DNA from: Bacillus sp. OK048 | GTDB taxonomy: Bacteria > Bacillota > Bacilli > Bacillales > Cytobacillaceae | NCBI RefSeq assembly: GCF_900103525.1 | Contig: NZ_FNHN01000003.1 | Span: 310,001 to 374,000, forward strand | Reading direction: 5' to 3' | Length of the DNA stretch: 64,000 nucleotides | Made by a program: the position numbers and the translations under genes | Part shown: positions 9,180 to 18,472 of the stretch, piece after piece | How the letters are laid out: each line of letters starts with the position of its first letter | Numbering within the stretch: the stretch's first letter is position 1 | The notes under the pieces: model-generated | What the model saw: only the letters and a program-made list of their open reading frames with translations | What the model was told of the DNA's origin: nothing | Database searches by the model: none

Positions 9180-9644
9180 TTATTTAATTTTTACGCCTGA
9201 TTCCTCAATTACTACTTTTTCATTTTCAGCTAAGTTAGTAAAAATTACTGGGGTAATAATAGAAGGTACTTTGTCTTTAATTAAATCAAAATCCACTTCT
9301 AGCAGCTTTTGACCCTTTTGAACACGTTGTCCATCACTTACAAACGATGTAAATCCTTCACCATTTAGGCTTACTGTCTCCAGTCCTACATGGATTAATA
9401 TTTCTCTTCCGCCCGTGGACTTTAGACTTACTGCATGTTTAGTAGGAAATACACTGATTACTTCTCCGTCAACAGGAGAAACAACCGTACCATTTGTCGG
9501 CTTGACTGCAAAACCATCGCCAATCATTTTTTGCGAAAAAACAGGATCTGGAACAACATCTAAGGGTACGAGTTCCCCCTCTAATGGCTGTAAAAATGTA
9601 GGATCATCTTCAGCCTTTTTACTTTTGAATAAATTTTTAAACAT
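9180..9644 (-). CDS. free-standing PTS glucose-type IIA component
   Basis: A 154-residue single-domain PTS EIIA of the glucose superfamily (Crr/YpqE-like), which passes phosphate from HPr to a IIB/IIC partner. The phosphorylated His lies in [11 protein letters not shown] near residue 83. [24 protein letters not shown] (second conserved His) and the C-terminal TPVIFTN are typical. I start at the internal ATG (MFKNLF), as in relatives. An upstream in-frame ATG would add twelve residues. No IIB/IIC gene adjoins it, so it must serve a remote permease. Confidence 0.88.
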   Translation of the reverse strand: MFKNLFKSKKAEDDPTFLQPLEGELVPLDVVPDPVFSQKMIGDGFAVKPTNGTVVSPVDGEVISVFPTKHAVSLKSTGGREILIHVGLETVSLNGEGFTSFVSDGQRVQKGQKLLEVDFDLIKDKVPSIITPVIFTNLAENEKVVIEESGVKIK

Positions 9645-9746
9645 ATATAAGACCGCCTTTTTTATATTTAAGGTTTTCAATATGAATATCCTATTCCATT
9701 AATATTTTCCCCTATTCGGTGGACTTTATCAAAATATACGCTCACT

Positions 9747-9766
9747 AAAAAACGCACAAGCGTGCG
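9747..9766 (-). terminator. terminator of the small orphan gene
   Basis: On the minus strand CGCAC-GCTT-GTGCG is a tight GC-rich hairpin followed directly by TTTTTT. It lies 20 bp past the stop of the gene at 9787-10137. Confidence 0.75.
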
Positions 9767-9786
9767 GAATAGTGATAAAGATATTA

Positions 9787-10137
9787 TTATGCTACTTTAC
9801 CAAAAGAACTGCTTAGGTTCTTTAGTGTATATAATCTAGCTGAAATAATAAATAATTCATGAGAATTATTCTTTACGTATTCATCAATAATCGTGATCCC
9901 TCGATTAAATTGATCAACTAAGTAATACGTGTACTTTTCATCCCAATCAAATTGGTTTATTCTAATGAGTTCATCTACAAGTATGTGAAACTTATACTCT
10001 TCAATCAAAAGTTTTACTTGATACAATTTATTTGGATCAATCCTAAAGTTATTTTTATTCTGTTGATTCTGAACAAATGATAAAAAACCTTTTATGTTTT
10101 CAGCCAAGATAATCGCTTTTTGCATTTCAAATTTCAT
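9787..10137 (-). CDS. uncharacterised 116-residue protein
   Basis: I do not recognise this protein. It is 116 residues, cytosolic, mostly helical, without Cys and rich in Asn, Ile and Lys. It starts with MKFEMQKAIILAENIK and contains LYQVKLLIEEYKF and YYLVDQFNRGITI. GAGGAGATGGGAAA upstream of ATG is a good ribosome-binding site, and a clean hairpin terminator follows. The gene is therefore a real monocistronic unit. A small regulatory or stress-related protein is possible, but nothing in the sequence says so. Confidence 0.65.
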   Translation of the reverse strand: MKFEMQKAIILAENIKGFLSFVQNQQNKNNFRIDPNKLYQVKLLIEEYKFHILVDELIRINQFDWDEKYTYYLVDQFNRGITIIDEYVKNNSHELFIISARLYTLKNLSSSFGKVA

Positions 10138-10210
10138 TTTCCCATCTCCTCAATATCTCTTACCTCTTAAGAAAATTGTATGTTTTTTGAGATAATATGA
10201 CACTGCCCAG

Positions 10211-10247
10211 AAAAAAAAGAAGCCGTTCAATAATTTGAACAGCTTCT
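10211..10247 (-). terminator. terminator of the second Gfo/Idh pair
   Basis: GAAGCTGTTCAAA and TTGAACGGCTTC pair with one mismatch, and the minus strand continues with TTTTTTTT. It follows the stop at 10255 by a few bases. Confidence 0.85.
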
Positions 10248-10254
10248 AGGATAC

Positions 10255-11358
10255 TTAGGATTTCATTTTTTCGTTTAATAATTTAAGATATTCATCCGGG
10301 TCAACAGGAAATTCGACTGTCTGATTCAACCATGATGATAAATAAATAGCGTTTACCAGCTCGACAACCTTTATTCCTTCATCACCAGGTGACAGTAACG
10401 GTGTATCTTTCAAAATTGCATCGATCCAGTTTTGAATGATACCAATATGACCTAAATATTCACCTTTCACAGGAACATCAATTTTCCAGCACTCCGGTTC
10501 ACCGAAGCCACCTTTATAGGTTGCATTAAATTCTCTTTCTGATTGTGTTAAACGGAAGAAAGTAAGTTCATTATTTTCAATCACTAGTTTCCCGCGATCC
10601 CCTACCACTTCAAAGCGATTCGTTCCAGGTGCTTCAGCTGTTGAAGAAATAAATACACCAGTAGCCCCATTCTCATATTCAAAATAGGCAGTAACATCAT
10701 CTTCTACCTCTATATTGTGGTACTTACCATAATGGCAAAATGCATGTACATTCTTTAACTCCATTCCGGTTGTCCATTGCATTAAATCTAATTGGTGAGG
10801 AGCTTGGTTTAATAAAACGCCGCCGCCTTCGCCACGCCATGTTGCTCTCCAACTACTGGAATCGTAATAACTTTGTGAGCGGTACCAATCGGTAATAATC
10901 CAATTTGTTCGCTTAATTTCACCCAGTTCTCCAGATTGAATGAGACTCCGTAATTTTTGAAAAATTGGATTTGTGCGTTGGTTATACATCATTGCAAATG
11001 TTTTTCCCGATACTGCTGCAGCCTCGTTCATTTCTATTACATTTTTCGTAAAGACTCCCGCCGGTTTTTCTAGAAGGACATGGATTCCTTTAGCAAAGGC
11101 TTTAATTGCTATTTCCGGGTGACTAAAATGCGGTGTAGCAATAATAATAGCATCTATTTCCGATTCGTTTAAAAATGTATCTTCATCTGTATAAAATTGG
11201 ACATTTTCTGACAAATTGTCTGTCACCCAAGCTGACTGTTTCTCCCGGCCACAAATTGCGCTTAACTCGGCCCCCTTAACTTGAGCTTTATCCAACTGAA
11301 GTGCATAGGTTTTACCCATATTTCCTATCCCAATTAATCCAACTTTAACTACGCTCAT
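10255..11358 (-). CDS. Gfo/Idh/MocA-family oxidoreductase
   Basis: A 367-residue dehydrogenase with a Rossmann loop VGLIGIGNMGKTYA, HVLLEKPAG near residue 95 (EKP motif) and GGGVLLNQAPHQLDLMQW near 180 (active-site His region). The family covers inositol, glucose-fructose and uronate dehydrogenases, and the substrate here is not evident. The ATG directly follows the TAG stop of the upstream paralogue at 11359, with AAAGGGG as ribosome-binding site, so the two genes are translationally coupled. The pair may act in sequence on one sugar. Confidence 0.82.
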   Translation of the reverse strand: MSVVKVGLIGIGNMGKTYALQLDKAQVKGAELSAICGREKQSAWVTDNLSENVQFYTDEDTFLNESEIDAIIIATPHFSHPEIAIKAFAKGIHVLLEKPAGVFTKNVIEMNEAAAVSGKTFAMMYNQRTNPIFQKLRSLIQSGELGEIKRTNWIITDWYRSQSYYDSSSWRATWRGEGGGVLLNQAPHQLDLMQWTTGMELKNVHAFCHYGKYHNIEVEDDVTAYFEYENGATGVFISSTAEAPGTNRFEVVGDRGKLVIENNELTFFRLTQSEREFNATYKGGFGEPECWKIDVPVKGEYLGHIGIIQNWIDAILKDTPLLSPGDEGIKVVELVNAIYLSSWLNQTVEFPVDPDEYLKLLNEKMKS

Positions 11359-12360
11359 CTACAATACCCCTTTCTGATAAAAATTCTTCACTAATTCATC
11401 CATGACCCAGCTCGTCCTCGCACCTGAAATGCCTGTGCTTGGACACTTACTACCAACTCCTGTTAACTCTTTCACAATGGTTTCCACGAGAGGTTGATGG
11501 ACATGTTGCGGCGGTTCGAAGCTAAACTCTTCTGTTCCTTTAGCTGTAGTCAAAGTAACAGGATCGTTCCCAAAGGTTGAAAAGGTTATTTTACCTTTAC
11601 TTCCGATGATTTCATTAACATCCACATGTTCAAAAGCAGTAAAACACCAATTACCGATACCGTGGATACCCGATTCAAAAAGATATGTACCAGAAACGAT
11701 ATCCTCTGCATGATAAAGTCCAGCTTGATTAGATGCAAAGCCTTGAACAGATTTAATCGGACCCAATAAAAAGTCTAATATGTCTAATGTATGACTTCCT
11801 AAATCAAAAAATAGCCCTCCTCCTGCTAATTCAGGTTGGACTCTCCAAGGAAGATTTTTTGATTCAACTATTTCTTCCGAAGCCGGTTGATACTGGGTTG
11901 AAGAGACATACCGTATGTCTCCAATTGTATTACTTTCTAAGAGCTCTTTTATTTTGATAAAACGGGCTTGCCCTCTCCGATAGTAGGCTACATATAGAGG
12001 TACTCCAGCGTTCTTGCATGCAGAAATCATTTCTTGGCATTCTGCATAATTCCGTGCCATCGGCTTTTCTACATAAACCGGTTTCCCCGCCTGTGCTGCC
12101 ATAACAGTGTATTCCTTATGTGACCCTGGTGGTGTTGCAATATAGATGATATTGACATCAGGATCATTAATTAGCGCTTCAGCATCATCGTACCATTTAG
12201 GAACATGGTGCCGTTGTGCATAATCCTTGGCAAGCTCTCCTGTTCTTCGCATGACGGCAACGAGCTCGGAGTTTTCAATCTTTTGGAAGGCCGGCCCGCT
12301 TTTCACTTCCGTAACATTACCGCATCCTATAATTCCCCACTGGACCTTTTCAAAATTCAA
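11359..12360 (-). CDS. Gfo/Idh/MocA-family oxidoreductase
   Basis: A 333-residue dehydrogenase: WGIIGCGNVTEVKSG is the nucleotide-binding loop, VYVEKPMARN near residue 88 the EKP motif, and GGGLFFDLGSHTLDILDF near 165 the active-site His region. TTG at 12360 is taken as start because GGAGG lies seven bases upstream; the longer reading begins at another TTG upstream of that site. It is coupled to the paralogue at 10255-11358 and divergent from the EamA transporter at 12537, so the 176-bp gap should contain both promoters. Confidence 0.82.
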   Translation of the reverse strand: MNFEKVQWGIIGCGNVTEVKSGPAFQKIENSELVAVMRRTGELAKDYAQRHHVPKWYDDAEALINDPDVNIIYIATPPGSHKEYTVMAAQAGKPVYVEKPMARNYAECQEMISACKNAGVPLYVAYYRRGQARFIKIKELLESNTIGDIRYVSSTQYQPASEEIVESKNLPWRVQPELAGGGLFFDLGSHTLDILDFLLGPIKSVQGFASNQAGLYHAEDIVSGTYLFESGIHGIGNWCFTAFEHVDVNEIIGSKGKITFSTFGNDPVTLTTAKGTEEFSFEPPQHVHQPLVETIVKELTGVGSKCPSTGISGARTSWVMDELVKNFYQKGVL

Positions 12361-12536
12361 TGTGTTTCCTCCCTCTAACAAATCAATATTTATTTATGTA
12401 AAAATGTTATTGTTTCATATATTATACCTGCCATGTATTTAAAAAACATAGTTTTTTTGTCGAGAACAATCATTTTCTTATTGGACAAGCATAAGATTGA
12501 TTAACTATCTTTTTGTTCTGAAAGGGTTGCTCATTC

Positions 12537-13463
12537 ATGCCTTCTAATAGGTCGAAGCTTACTGCATCGTTGTATGCGATGATGTCGATTAGTTTTTGGG
12601 GAGTTTCTTTTGTTTCAACAAAGGCTGTGCTAGGAAAGCTCGACCCATATTCGTTACTAGTTATTCGATTTGGAATTGGGGCCTTATTTTTGCTTTTGAT
12701 AGTACTTATGCAGCGTTATCGTCTACTTGTCTCCATTAAATATGTCCCACATTTAATGGTTCTTGGCATTCTTGGCGTATTTGTTCATCAGGTGCTCCAG
12801 GCGACAGCATTGTTAACCATTGATGCTTCCTCTGCGGGATGGCTCATTTCATTTTCCCCAATTTTCACCGTCATCCTTTCAATACTTTTTTTGCATGAAA
12901 AAATGAGTAGTATGAAGGCTATTGGAATGGTCCTAGCGATTACAGGTGTACTCATAGTCTCAACATCAAGAAGTGGACAATCCTTCCATATCGCCATGAA
13001 TATTGGCTTTCTTCTTATGATATTGAGCACCCTAAATTGGGCTATTTATTCGGTACTTTTAAAAAGCTTAAAGATTCCTTATCCCCCAATTGTCGTAACA
13101 TTTTATATGTGTTTGCTAGGTTTGATTCTAACTACACCTTTTATTATCCGAAACAAAGGCTGGGAATCTCTCTCCTTATTAAATCAGTCAGAGTTGGCTC
13201 ATTTGTTATTTCTTGGAGTCTTTGTATCAGGCATTGCCTATTGGTATTGGGCGAAGGCACTTGAAGTTTTAGAAGCTTCAAAGGTATCGATGTTTCTATA
13301 TTTGGAACCTATTGCAACGTTAATAGCTGCAGTATTACTTTTAAATGAAAAAGTTTTTCTCATAAGTGTTGCTGGAGGAATCATAATTATAATTGGGGTG
13401 ATTATTGTTAACGGTCAGCTTGTGCCTATGTTGTTCAGGGTACTTAAGAAAAAACGACCATAG
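12537..13463 (+). CDS. EamA/DMT-superfamily transporter
   Basis: A 308-residue inner-membrane protein with about ten hydrophobic helices in two EamA halves (residues about 10-140 and 152-295). SFWGVSFVSTKAVLG near the start and the second-half FLYLEPIATLIAAVLLLNE are typical of RhaT/YdcZ-like permeases that export amino acids or other small metabolites. The gene is followed after 12 bp by a cysteine dioxygenase-like gene, so an amino-acid or sulfur-compound substrate is a reasonable inference but is unproven. Confidence 0.82.
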   Translation: MPSNRSKLTASLYAMMSISFWGVSFVSTKAVLGKLDPYSLLVIRFGIGALFLLLIVLMQRYRLLVSIKYVPHLMVLGILGVFVHQVLQATALLTIDASSAGWLISFSPIFTVILSILFLHEKMSSMKAIGMVLAITGVLIVSTSRSGQSFHIAMNIGFLLMILSTLNWAIYSVLLKSLKIPYPPIVVTFYMCLLGLILTTPFIIRNKGWESLSLLNQSELAHLLFLGVFVSGIAYWYWAKALEVLEASKVSMFLYLEPIATLIAAVLLLNEKVFLISVAGGIIIIIGVIIVNGQLVPMLFRVLKKKRP

Positions 13464-13475
13464 GAGGAAAGCTTC

Positions 13476-14039
13476 ATGACTTTGATAAGCAAAATTAAAA
13501 ATGTTCTTGAACCATTAAAAAGCCCATCTATAACAGAGTTAAAAAATGCTCTTTTACAATTGAATATGACACTTGATGATCTTACTGACTTACCAGAACC
13601 AACGGAAGGAAAGCCGTACAATCGAAAGCTTCTTTTTAAAAATGAAGAAGTTGAACTGCTCGTAATGAATTGGTCACAGTTGGAGTGTGCCCCTCATGAT
13701 CATGGCCAATCACATGGCTGGATACAAGTTGTCTCCGGTGCTTCCCTTAACTCTGTTTATGTGATGAAAGGAAAAGGCTTACCCACTGAATTATTTCATC
13801 AGTACCATCAACAAGGCAAATATTTTTTTGCCCCTAAAAAGTCTATCCATAAAATGAAAGCATCCAATAATACCGAAATGGTCACTCTTCACCTTTATTC
13901 TCCTCCTATTACCGGCATGATCGTCTATGACCTAGAAAAATGTGCTGCATGTGTTGTATCGGATGATTGCGGAGCATGGTGGCCGGATGAACAATATCAG
14001 AAGTTGAAAGAGATAAAAATTAAAAGAGAACAATCGTAA
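13476..14039 (+). CDS. cysteine dioxygenase-type cupin
   Basis: A 187-residue protein of the cysteine dioxygenase family, which oxidises cysteine to cysteine sulfinate with an Fe(II) centre. The iron ligands are visible: CAPHDHGQSHGW (two His, residues about 70-73) and a third His in the KSIHKMKAS/VTLHLYSPP region. TGMIVYDLEKCAACVVSDDCG near the C-terminus is an extra Cys-rich tail (three Cys in 11 residues). AGGAGG precedes the ATG, and the gene is co-transcribed with the EamA permease. The product may also be a related thiol dioxygenase. Confidence 0.8.
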   Translation: MTLISKIKNVLEPLKSPSITELKNALLQLNMTLDDLTDLPEPTEGKPYNRKLLFKNEEVELLVMNWSQLECAPHDHGQSHGWIQVVSGASLNSVYVMKGKGLPTELFHQYHQQGKYFFAPKKSIHKMKASNNTEMVTLHLYSPPITGMIVYDLEKCAACVVSDDCGAWWPDEQYQKLKEIKIKREQS

Positions 14040-14063
14040 TTTTCCAGTTACGAATTGTTCTCT
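14025..14063 (+). terminator. terminator of the permease-dioxygenase operon
   Basis: AGAGAACAATCGTAA, which includes the last codons of the dioxygenase gene, pairs with TTACGAATTGTTCTCT, giving a long stem with an 8-nt loop and then TTAGCTTTT. A second smaller hairpin (GGAAACTG and CAGTTTCC, about 14075-14096) follows, with TTTTT after it on the plus strand. Confidence 0.75.
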
Positions 14064-14109
14064 TAGCTTTTCAGGGAAACTGCCATTGCAGTTTCCAATA
14101 ATTTTTAAG

Positions 14110-15951
14110 TTATGAAGCCACTTCAAACTGACTATTATAAAGCTCAGCATAGAATCCATTTTTCGAAAGTAGTTCTTCATGAGTTCCACTTTCAATAATG
14201 TCTCCATCCTTCATAACTAGAATCAAGTCAGCATTTTTGATGGTCGAAAGTCTGTGGGCAATCACAAATGAGGTTTTGCCGACTGTCAATTTATCCATTG
14301 CCTGCTGAATCAGTACTTCTGTACGGGTATCAACCGAACTTGTTGCCTCATCCAAAATCAATAAAGGTTTATGCTCAACCATTGCCCGCGCTATGGTAAT
14401 GAGTTGTTTTTGACCAGCGGACAGATTTGCTTTATCATCGAGAATCGTGTCATATCCATTCGGTAAAGTTTTAATAAAATGGTGCAGTCCCACTGCTTTG
14501 CAGGCACCCTTTACTTCTTCATCCGTAACTCCCTGTCTCGAATAGATAATATTTTCACGAATGGTTCCTTCAAATAGCCAGGTGTCTTGAAGCACCATAC
14601 TGAATAAATCGTGAATATTTTCCCGTGTGAGTTCATGGATTGGAACACCATCAATCAAAATCTCTCCACCGTTAATTTCATAGAAACGCATTAGCAGATT
14701 GACCAAAGTTGTTTTACCGGCACCAGTAGGACCGACAATCGCCACTTTTTGTCCTGCCTTTGCCACAGCTGAAAAGTTTTTGATAACCATTTTATCTTCA
14801 CCATAGCCAAAGCGAACATTCTTAAACTCCACATCACCTGTTGCCGTTTTAAGCTTTTTACTTTTTTCACTTTCATTTGCGAGCTCGTCTTCAGCAAGAA
14901 ATTCAAAAACACGTTCACTGGCAGCCGCCGTGGACTGAAGATTTGTAGCCGCTTGTGCAATCTGTGTAAGTGGCTGCGTAAACAATCGAATATATATCAT
15001 AAACGCAACAATCACACCAAATGAAATGATACCTTTCACGGCAAGTACGGCACCAACAATGCTCACTACCACATAGCCAAAATTACCAACAAACATCATT
15101 AATGGCATCATCAACCCTGACATGAATTGTGATTTCCACGCGCTATTATATAGTCTTGTATTAATCTCATGGAAGGTTTCCCTTGCTACTTTTTCTGCGT
15201 TATACACCTTTACAACATTGTGACCTGAATACGTTTCTTCAATATGTCCGTTCAGTTTTCCAAGCTCTTTTTGCTGCTGTGCGAAGTATTTTTGAGACTT
15301 TGAGATGATGACAGTCATTAAAGCAAACCCTAAAATGGTAGATACGATTGCTGAAATAGCCATAATCCAGTTTGTGTAAAACATCATGATGAGTGAACCT
15401 AAGAACATCGTTATAGCAGAAACAAGCGTACCTAAGCTCTGGTTCATTGTCTGCCCAATCAAATCAACATCATTCGTTACACGGCTTAGAACATCCCCGG
15501 TACTAGTAGAGTCAAAGTATTTTAAAGGCAGACGGTTAATTTTCTTTGAAATATCAGTCCTTAAATTCTTTGAAACACGCTGTGTGACCGTGGCCATAAT
15601 GAAGCCTTGAATATAGTTAAATAAAAATCCTAGGCCATACAGGAAAGCAAGAATGCTTGCTACATTGACTACTGCATCAAGATCGATGCTTGTCAATAAT
15701 CCTGCAGTAATTAAATCGGTTATCTCACTAAGCATCTCCGGACCAATGATATTGAAAATTGCACCTGCCATGGCAAGTACCAATGCGATAATAATAATCG
15801 GTAAATACACCTTACAATAGGAAACAAGCTGTTTGATCGTTTTCTTAAAATTTTTGGCTTTAGCACCTGGACTACCCATATGACCTCCAGGGCCACCCAT
15901 GCCTCTGGGAGATTTCATGTTTTCGTCTCTATAATTATTTTCCTTAGCCAA
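14110..15951 (-). CDS. heterodimeric multidrug-type ABC exporter, catalytic half
   Basis: A 613-residue half-transporter with six membrane helices (about 45-330) fused to an ATP-binding domain. Walker A is GPTGAGKTTLV, signature LSAGQKQ, Walker B LLILDEATSSVD with catalytic Glu, and the H-loop IAHRLST. All catalytic residues are intact. The start is TTG at 15951, overlapping the stop of the upstream half-transporter, with AAAGGAGG nine bases before it. The N-terminal 35 residues are Gly/Met/Pro rich (MKSPRGMGGPGG). It pairs with the degenerate half at 15944-17707, in the manner of BmrCD or LmrCD exporters. Confidence 0.9.
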   Translation of the reverse strand: MAKENNYRDENMKSPRGMGGPGGHMGSPGAKAKNFKKTIKQLVSYCKVYLPIIIIALVLAMAGAIFNIIGPEMLSEITDLITAGLLTSIDLDAVVNVASILAFLYGLGFLFNYIQGFIMATVTQRVSKNLRTDISKKINRLPLKYFDSTSTGDVLSRVTNDVDLIGQTMNQSLGTLVSAITMFLGSLIMMFYTNWIMAISAIVSTILGFALMTVIISKSQKYFAQQQKELGKLNGHIEETYSGHNVVKVYNAEKVARETFHEINTRLYNSAWKSQFMSGLMMPLMMFVGNFGYVVVSIVGAVLAVKGIISFGVIVAFMIYIRLFTQPLTQIAQAATNLQSTAAASERVFEFLAEDELANESEKSKKLKTATGDVEFKNVRFGYGEDKMVIKNFSAVAKAGQKVAIVGPTGAGKTTLVNLLMRFYEINGGEILIDGVPIHELTRENIHDLFSMVLQDTWLFEGTIRENIIYSRQGVTDEEVKGACKAVGLHHFIKTLPNGYDTILDDKANLSAGQKQLITIARAMVEHKPLLILDEATSSVDTRTEVLIQQAMDKLTVGKTSFVIAHRLSTIKNADLILVMKDGDIIESGTHEELLSKNGFYAELYNSQFEVAS

Positions 15952-17707
15952 TTTCAAGTTCCTCCTTTGACAACTGTGAATAGGCAATTTCCTGGTAGAC
16001 CTCACAATTTTTCATAAGTTCATGATGGGTACCAATACCGACAACTTCGCCATCTTCCAACACAACGATTCGATCTGCATCCTTAATGGTACCTATACGC
16101 TGTGCCACAATTAGTGTAGTAGCATCTTTCGTTTCTTTTTTGAGTTCGGAGCGCAATGCTCGATCCGTCTTGTAATCTAGTGCTGAAAAAGAATCATCGA
16201 AAATATAGATTTCAGGCTGTTTGAAAACGGCACGCGCAATGGACAGCCTTTGTTTCTGGCCACCAGAGATATTGGTACCTCCTTGAGCAATTGCTGCACT
16301 ATATTGATCTTCCATCTTTTCAACAAATTCTTTTCCTTGGGAAATCTCAACTGCCTTCCTGACCGCTGTTTCATCTGAAGACATCTTCCCATTATCCCCA
16401 TAAGCTACATTGGACTTAACCGTACCGCTGAACAATACTGCTTTTTGGGATACATAACCCAGCTTATTTCGTAATGATTGCTGCTTATAATTTTTTACAT
16501 TGACACCATCAACCAAAACTTCCCCTTCTGTTGCATCATAATAGCGAGGAATAAGGTTGAGAAGTGTACTTTTTCCACTGCCAGTTGAGCCTATAAAAGC
16601 CACCGTTTCACCTTTACTTGCAGTGAAACTCACATTGCGAAGGATATACTCGGCTGCATCAGGATATTTAAAGCTTACATTCCGGAATTCAACTTCTCCG
16701 GTAAGACCATTTTTCCCTTTTGTCTCATTTCCATCAATGATTTTTGCTTTGGTATCAAGTACTTCTGCAATTCGTTTAGCAGAGACAGAAGCACGGGGAA
16801 GCATGATAAACACGAAAGAAAGCATCATAAAGGCCATAATCACCTGCATGGCATAAGACATGAATACAACCATGTCCGAGAATAAAGGTAATTTATTCGG
16901 CAGTGCAGCGCCATTAATTAAGAATGCACCAATCCAATATATGGCTAGACTCATACCTGACATAATGATTCCCATCGTCGGCATCATAATTGCCATCATT
17001 CGGCTGGTAAATAGATTTGTTTTTGTAAGGGCATTGTTGGCTTCTTCAAATTTTTCTTCCTGATATCCTTCTGCGTTGTAGGCATGAACAACACGAATAC
17101 CAGTCAAGTTTTCTCTTGTTACCCGATTCAAGTTATCTGTTAAACTCTGGATAATTTTGAATTTTGGAAGTGCAACTAAAATTAGGATAGACAGCATAAT
17201 TAGCAGGAATAAAACCGCAAATCCAGTAGCTGCCGTCCATTGCCAGCTCTTACCCATGATTTTTAAGATTGCCCAAACAGCTAATATCGGAGCCTTTACG
17301 ATGGCTTGAAGTCCCATTGCGATAAGCAGCTGTATCTGGGTAATATCATTTGTGGATCGCGTAATCAAACTTGATGTTGAAAAACCATTGATTTCTTCAA
17401 TCGAAAAAGACATCGTTTTCTCAAACACCATTCCACGCAGGCGAACAGAATAACCTGCTGCGACTTTAGCTGCAAAGAAGCCAACAATGATAGAAGCTAT
17501 CATACTGCCAACTGCACACAAAATCATATATCCGCCATGAATGAGCACATCGCTCATCTTACTACCTTCTGTCTGTACAAGTATGGTTATTTCACGCATA
17601 TAATCAGGTAGCTTCAAATCTAGATACACCTGTGTCACAATGAATACCAAACTGAACATTATTAACAGGTAATCTTTTTTCTGTAGATATTTAAAAATTT
17701 TCAGCAT
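15944..17707 (-). CDS. heterodimeric ABC exporter, degenerate-site half
   Basis: A 587-residue half-transporter with an N-terminal six-helix domain and a nucleotide-binding domain. Walker A is GSTGSGKSTLL and the signature ISGGQKQRLS is good. Walker B ends FDDSFSALD, with Asp in place of the catalytic Glu, and the H-loop reads VAQRIGTI, with Gln for His. Such a non-catalytic site is the rule for one partner in heterodimeric exporters, so the pair should have one active ATPase site. ATG at 17707 is chosen because AGGAGG lies seven bases upstream; the frame is open further but lacks a site. It lies 93 bp after a marR gene. Confidence 0.9.
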   Translation of the reverse strand: MLKIFKYLQKKDYLLIMFSLVFIVTQVYLDLKLPDYMREITILVQTEGSKMSDVLIHGGYMILCAVGSMIASIIVGFFAAKVAAGYSVRLRGMVFEKTMSFSIEEINGFSTSSLITRSTNDITQIQLLIAMGLQAIVKAPILAVWAILKIMGKSWQWTAATGFAVLFLLIMLSILILVALPKFKIIQSLTDNLNRVTRENLTGIRVVHAYNAEGYQEEKFEEANNALTKTNLFTSRMMAIMMPTMGIIMSGMSLAIYWIGAFLINGAALPNKLPLFSDMVVFMSYAMQVIMAFMMLSFVFIMLPRASVSAKRIAEVLDTKAKIIDGNETKGKNGLTGEVEFRNVSFKYPDAAEYILRNVSFTASKGETVAFIGSTGSGKSTLLNLIPRYYDATEGEVLVDGVNVKNYKQQSLRNKLGYVSQKAVLFSGTVKSNVAYGDNGKMSSDETAVRKAVEISQGKEFVEKMEDQYSAAIAQGGTNISGGQKQRLSIARAVFKQPEIYIFDDSFSALDYKTDRALRSELKKETKDATTLIVAQRIGTIKDADRIVVLEDGEVVGIGTHHELMKNCEVYQEIAYSQLSKEELEIG

Positions 17708-17799
17708 ACACATACCTCCTATGTTCCAATCACAACAATCTAATAGTGTTAGATACTTTTTCAAAATAAAGCAGCCTCTCATTTAAGCCTGCAAAACAA

Positions 17800-18228
17800 T
17801 CATTCATCTTCCGTGGTATTTTCAATAATCCTATTTAAAATTCGAACAAACTCCTGTGCATCTTTTTCGCCTAGTTTTTCTAGCGTTTTCTCAAGCATGG
17901 ATATTGCCTTTTCATGTTCTTCCAACATAAAGCTTTTTCCAGCTATCGTTATCGTCACGATGACAATGCGTTTGTCATTCTCATCCCTATTTCGTTCAAT
18001 AAATTCTTTTTTGGATAAACTTTTAAGTGCCGAGGCAACACGAGGGGTGCTGAGAAACAGTTTTTCACTGAGTTCACCTGATGACGCACCTTCAGTTTTA
18101 AAAAAAGTTAAGTACCCTAATATCCTTCTTTCTCCCTGTGAAATGTCGTCAACCTTTTTCTGAAACGGCATTTTAGGTGATTTTGTCATATTTCTAACTA
18201 GTTCATTCGCCAAAGCATTATAATCCAT
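17800..18228 (-). CDS. MarR-family transcriptional regulator
   Basis: A 142-residue winged-helix protein. The recognition region GELSEKLFLSTPRVASALKSLSKKEFIERNRDENDKR (residues about 55-90) is the MarR core, with the wing DENDKRIVIVTIT. Such regulators usually repress the exporter encoded with them and are released by the drug. Here it is the first gene of a three-gene minus-strand unit with the two ABC halves. The upstream 18229-18300 region contains the repeated TCTAATACTATTAGATA, a palindrome overlapping the likely promoter that could be its operator. Confidence 0.85.
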   Translation of the reverse strand: MDYNALANELVRNMTKSPKMPFQKKVDDISQGERRILGYLTFFKTEGASSGELSEKLFLSTPRVASALKSLSKKEFIERNRDENDKRIVIVTITIAGKSFMLEEHEKAISMLEKTLEKLGEKDAQEFVRILNRIIENTTEDE

Positions 18229-18245
18229 TCCAAACCCCTTTCTGA

Positions 18246-18266
18246 AGTATCTAATACTATTAGATA
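18246..18266. promoter_or_regulatory. candidate MarR operator
   Basis: A palindrome around TATCTAATAC-TATTAGATA lies about 20-40 bp upstream of the marR start. Similar half-sites (TCTAATAG) appear just inside the leader of the first ABC gene near 17738-17748, upstream of ATG at 17707. Two copies bracketing the regulator fit autoregulation of the exporter unit. This is inference from position and symmetry. Confidence 0.45.
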
Positions 18267-18414
18267 AATATATTCAGTTTGAACTTTCTTGTCAATAATT
18301 TTTTGTTGAAAAATAAAACCCCTACCGTATAGCTGAAATCATACGGAAGAGGATCATTTTTAATCTTTATTATTAGAAAAACATTGACAAAGATTTATAG
18401 GTCATTTTATACTT

Positions 18415-18451
18415 TATATGTTAACCTATACATAATATTAGTTAACATATA
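18415..18451. promoter_or_regulatory. BirA operator (biotin box) of bioY
   Basis: TATATGTTAACC, a 14-base spacer and AGTTAACATATA form the two-part palindrome known as the Firmicutes BirA box. The inner halves GTTAAC lie at 18420-18425 and 18441-18446. It is 22 bases before the bioY start codon and would overlap the promoter or transcript start. Biotinyl-AMP-bound BirA should repress bioY here; a BirA with a DNA-binding domain is encoded at 49716-50693. Confidence 0.88.
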
Positions 18452-18472
18452 GTCAATAAGGGGGAATAGTTT

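Noticed and set aside
10255..12360. inositol dehydrogenase operon (iol)
   Set aside because: No other iol gene is near and the Gfo/Idh/MocA family is too broad to assign a substrate.
14110..17707. two independent homodimeric exporters
   Set aside because: Only one half has complete catalytic residues, and the genes overlap, so a heterodimer is more likely.
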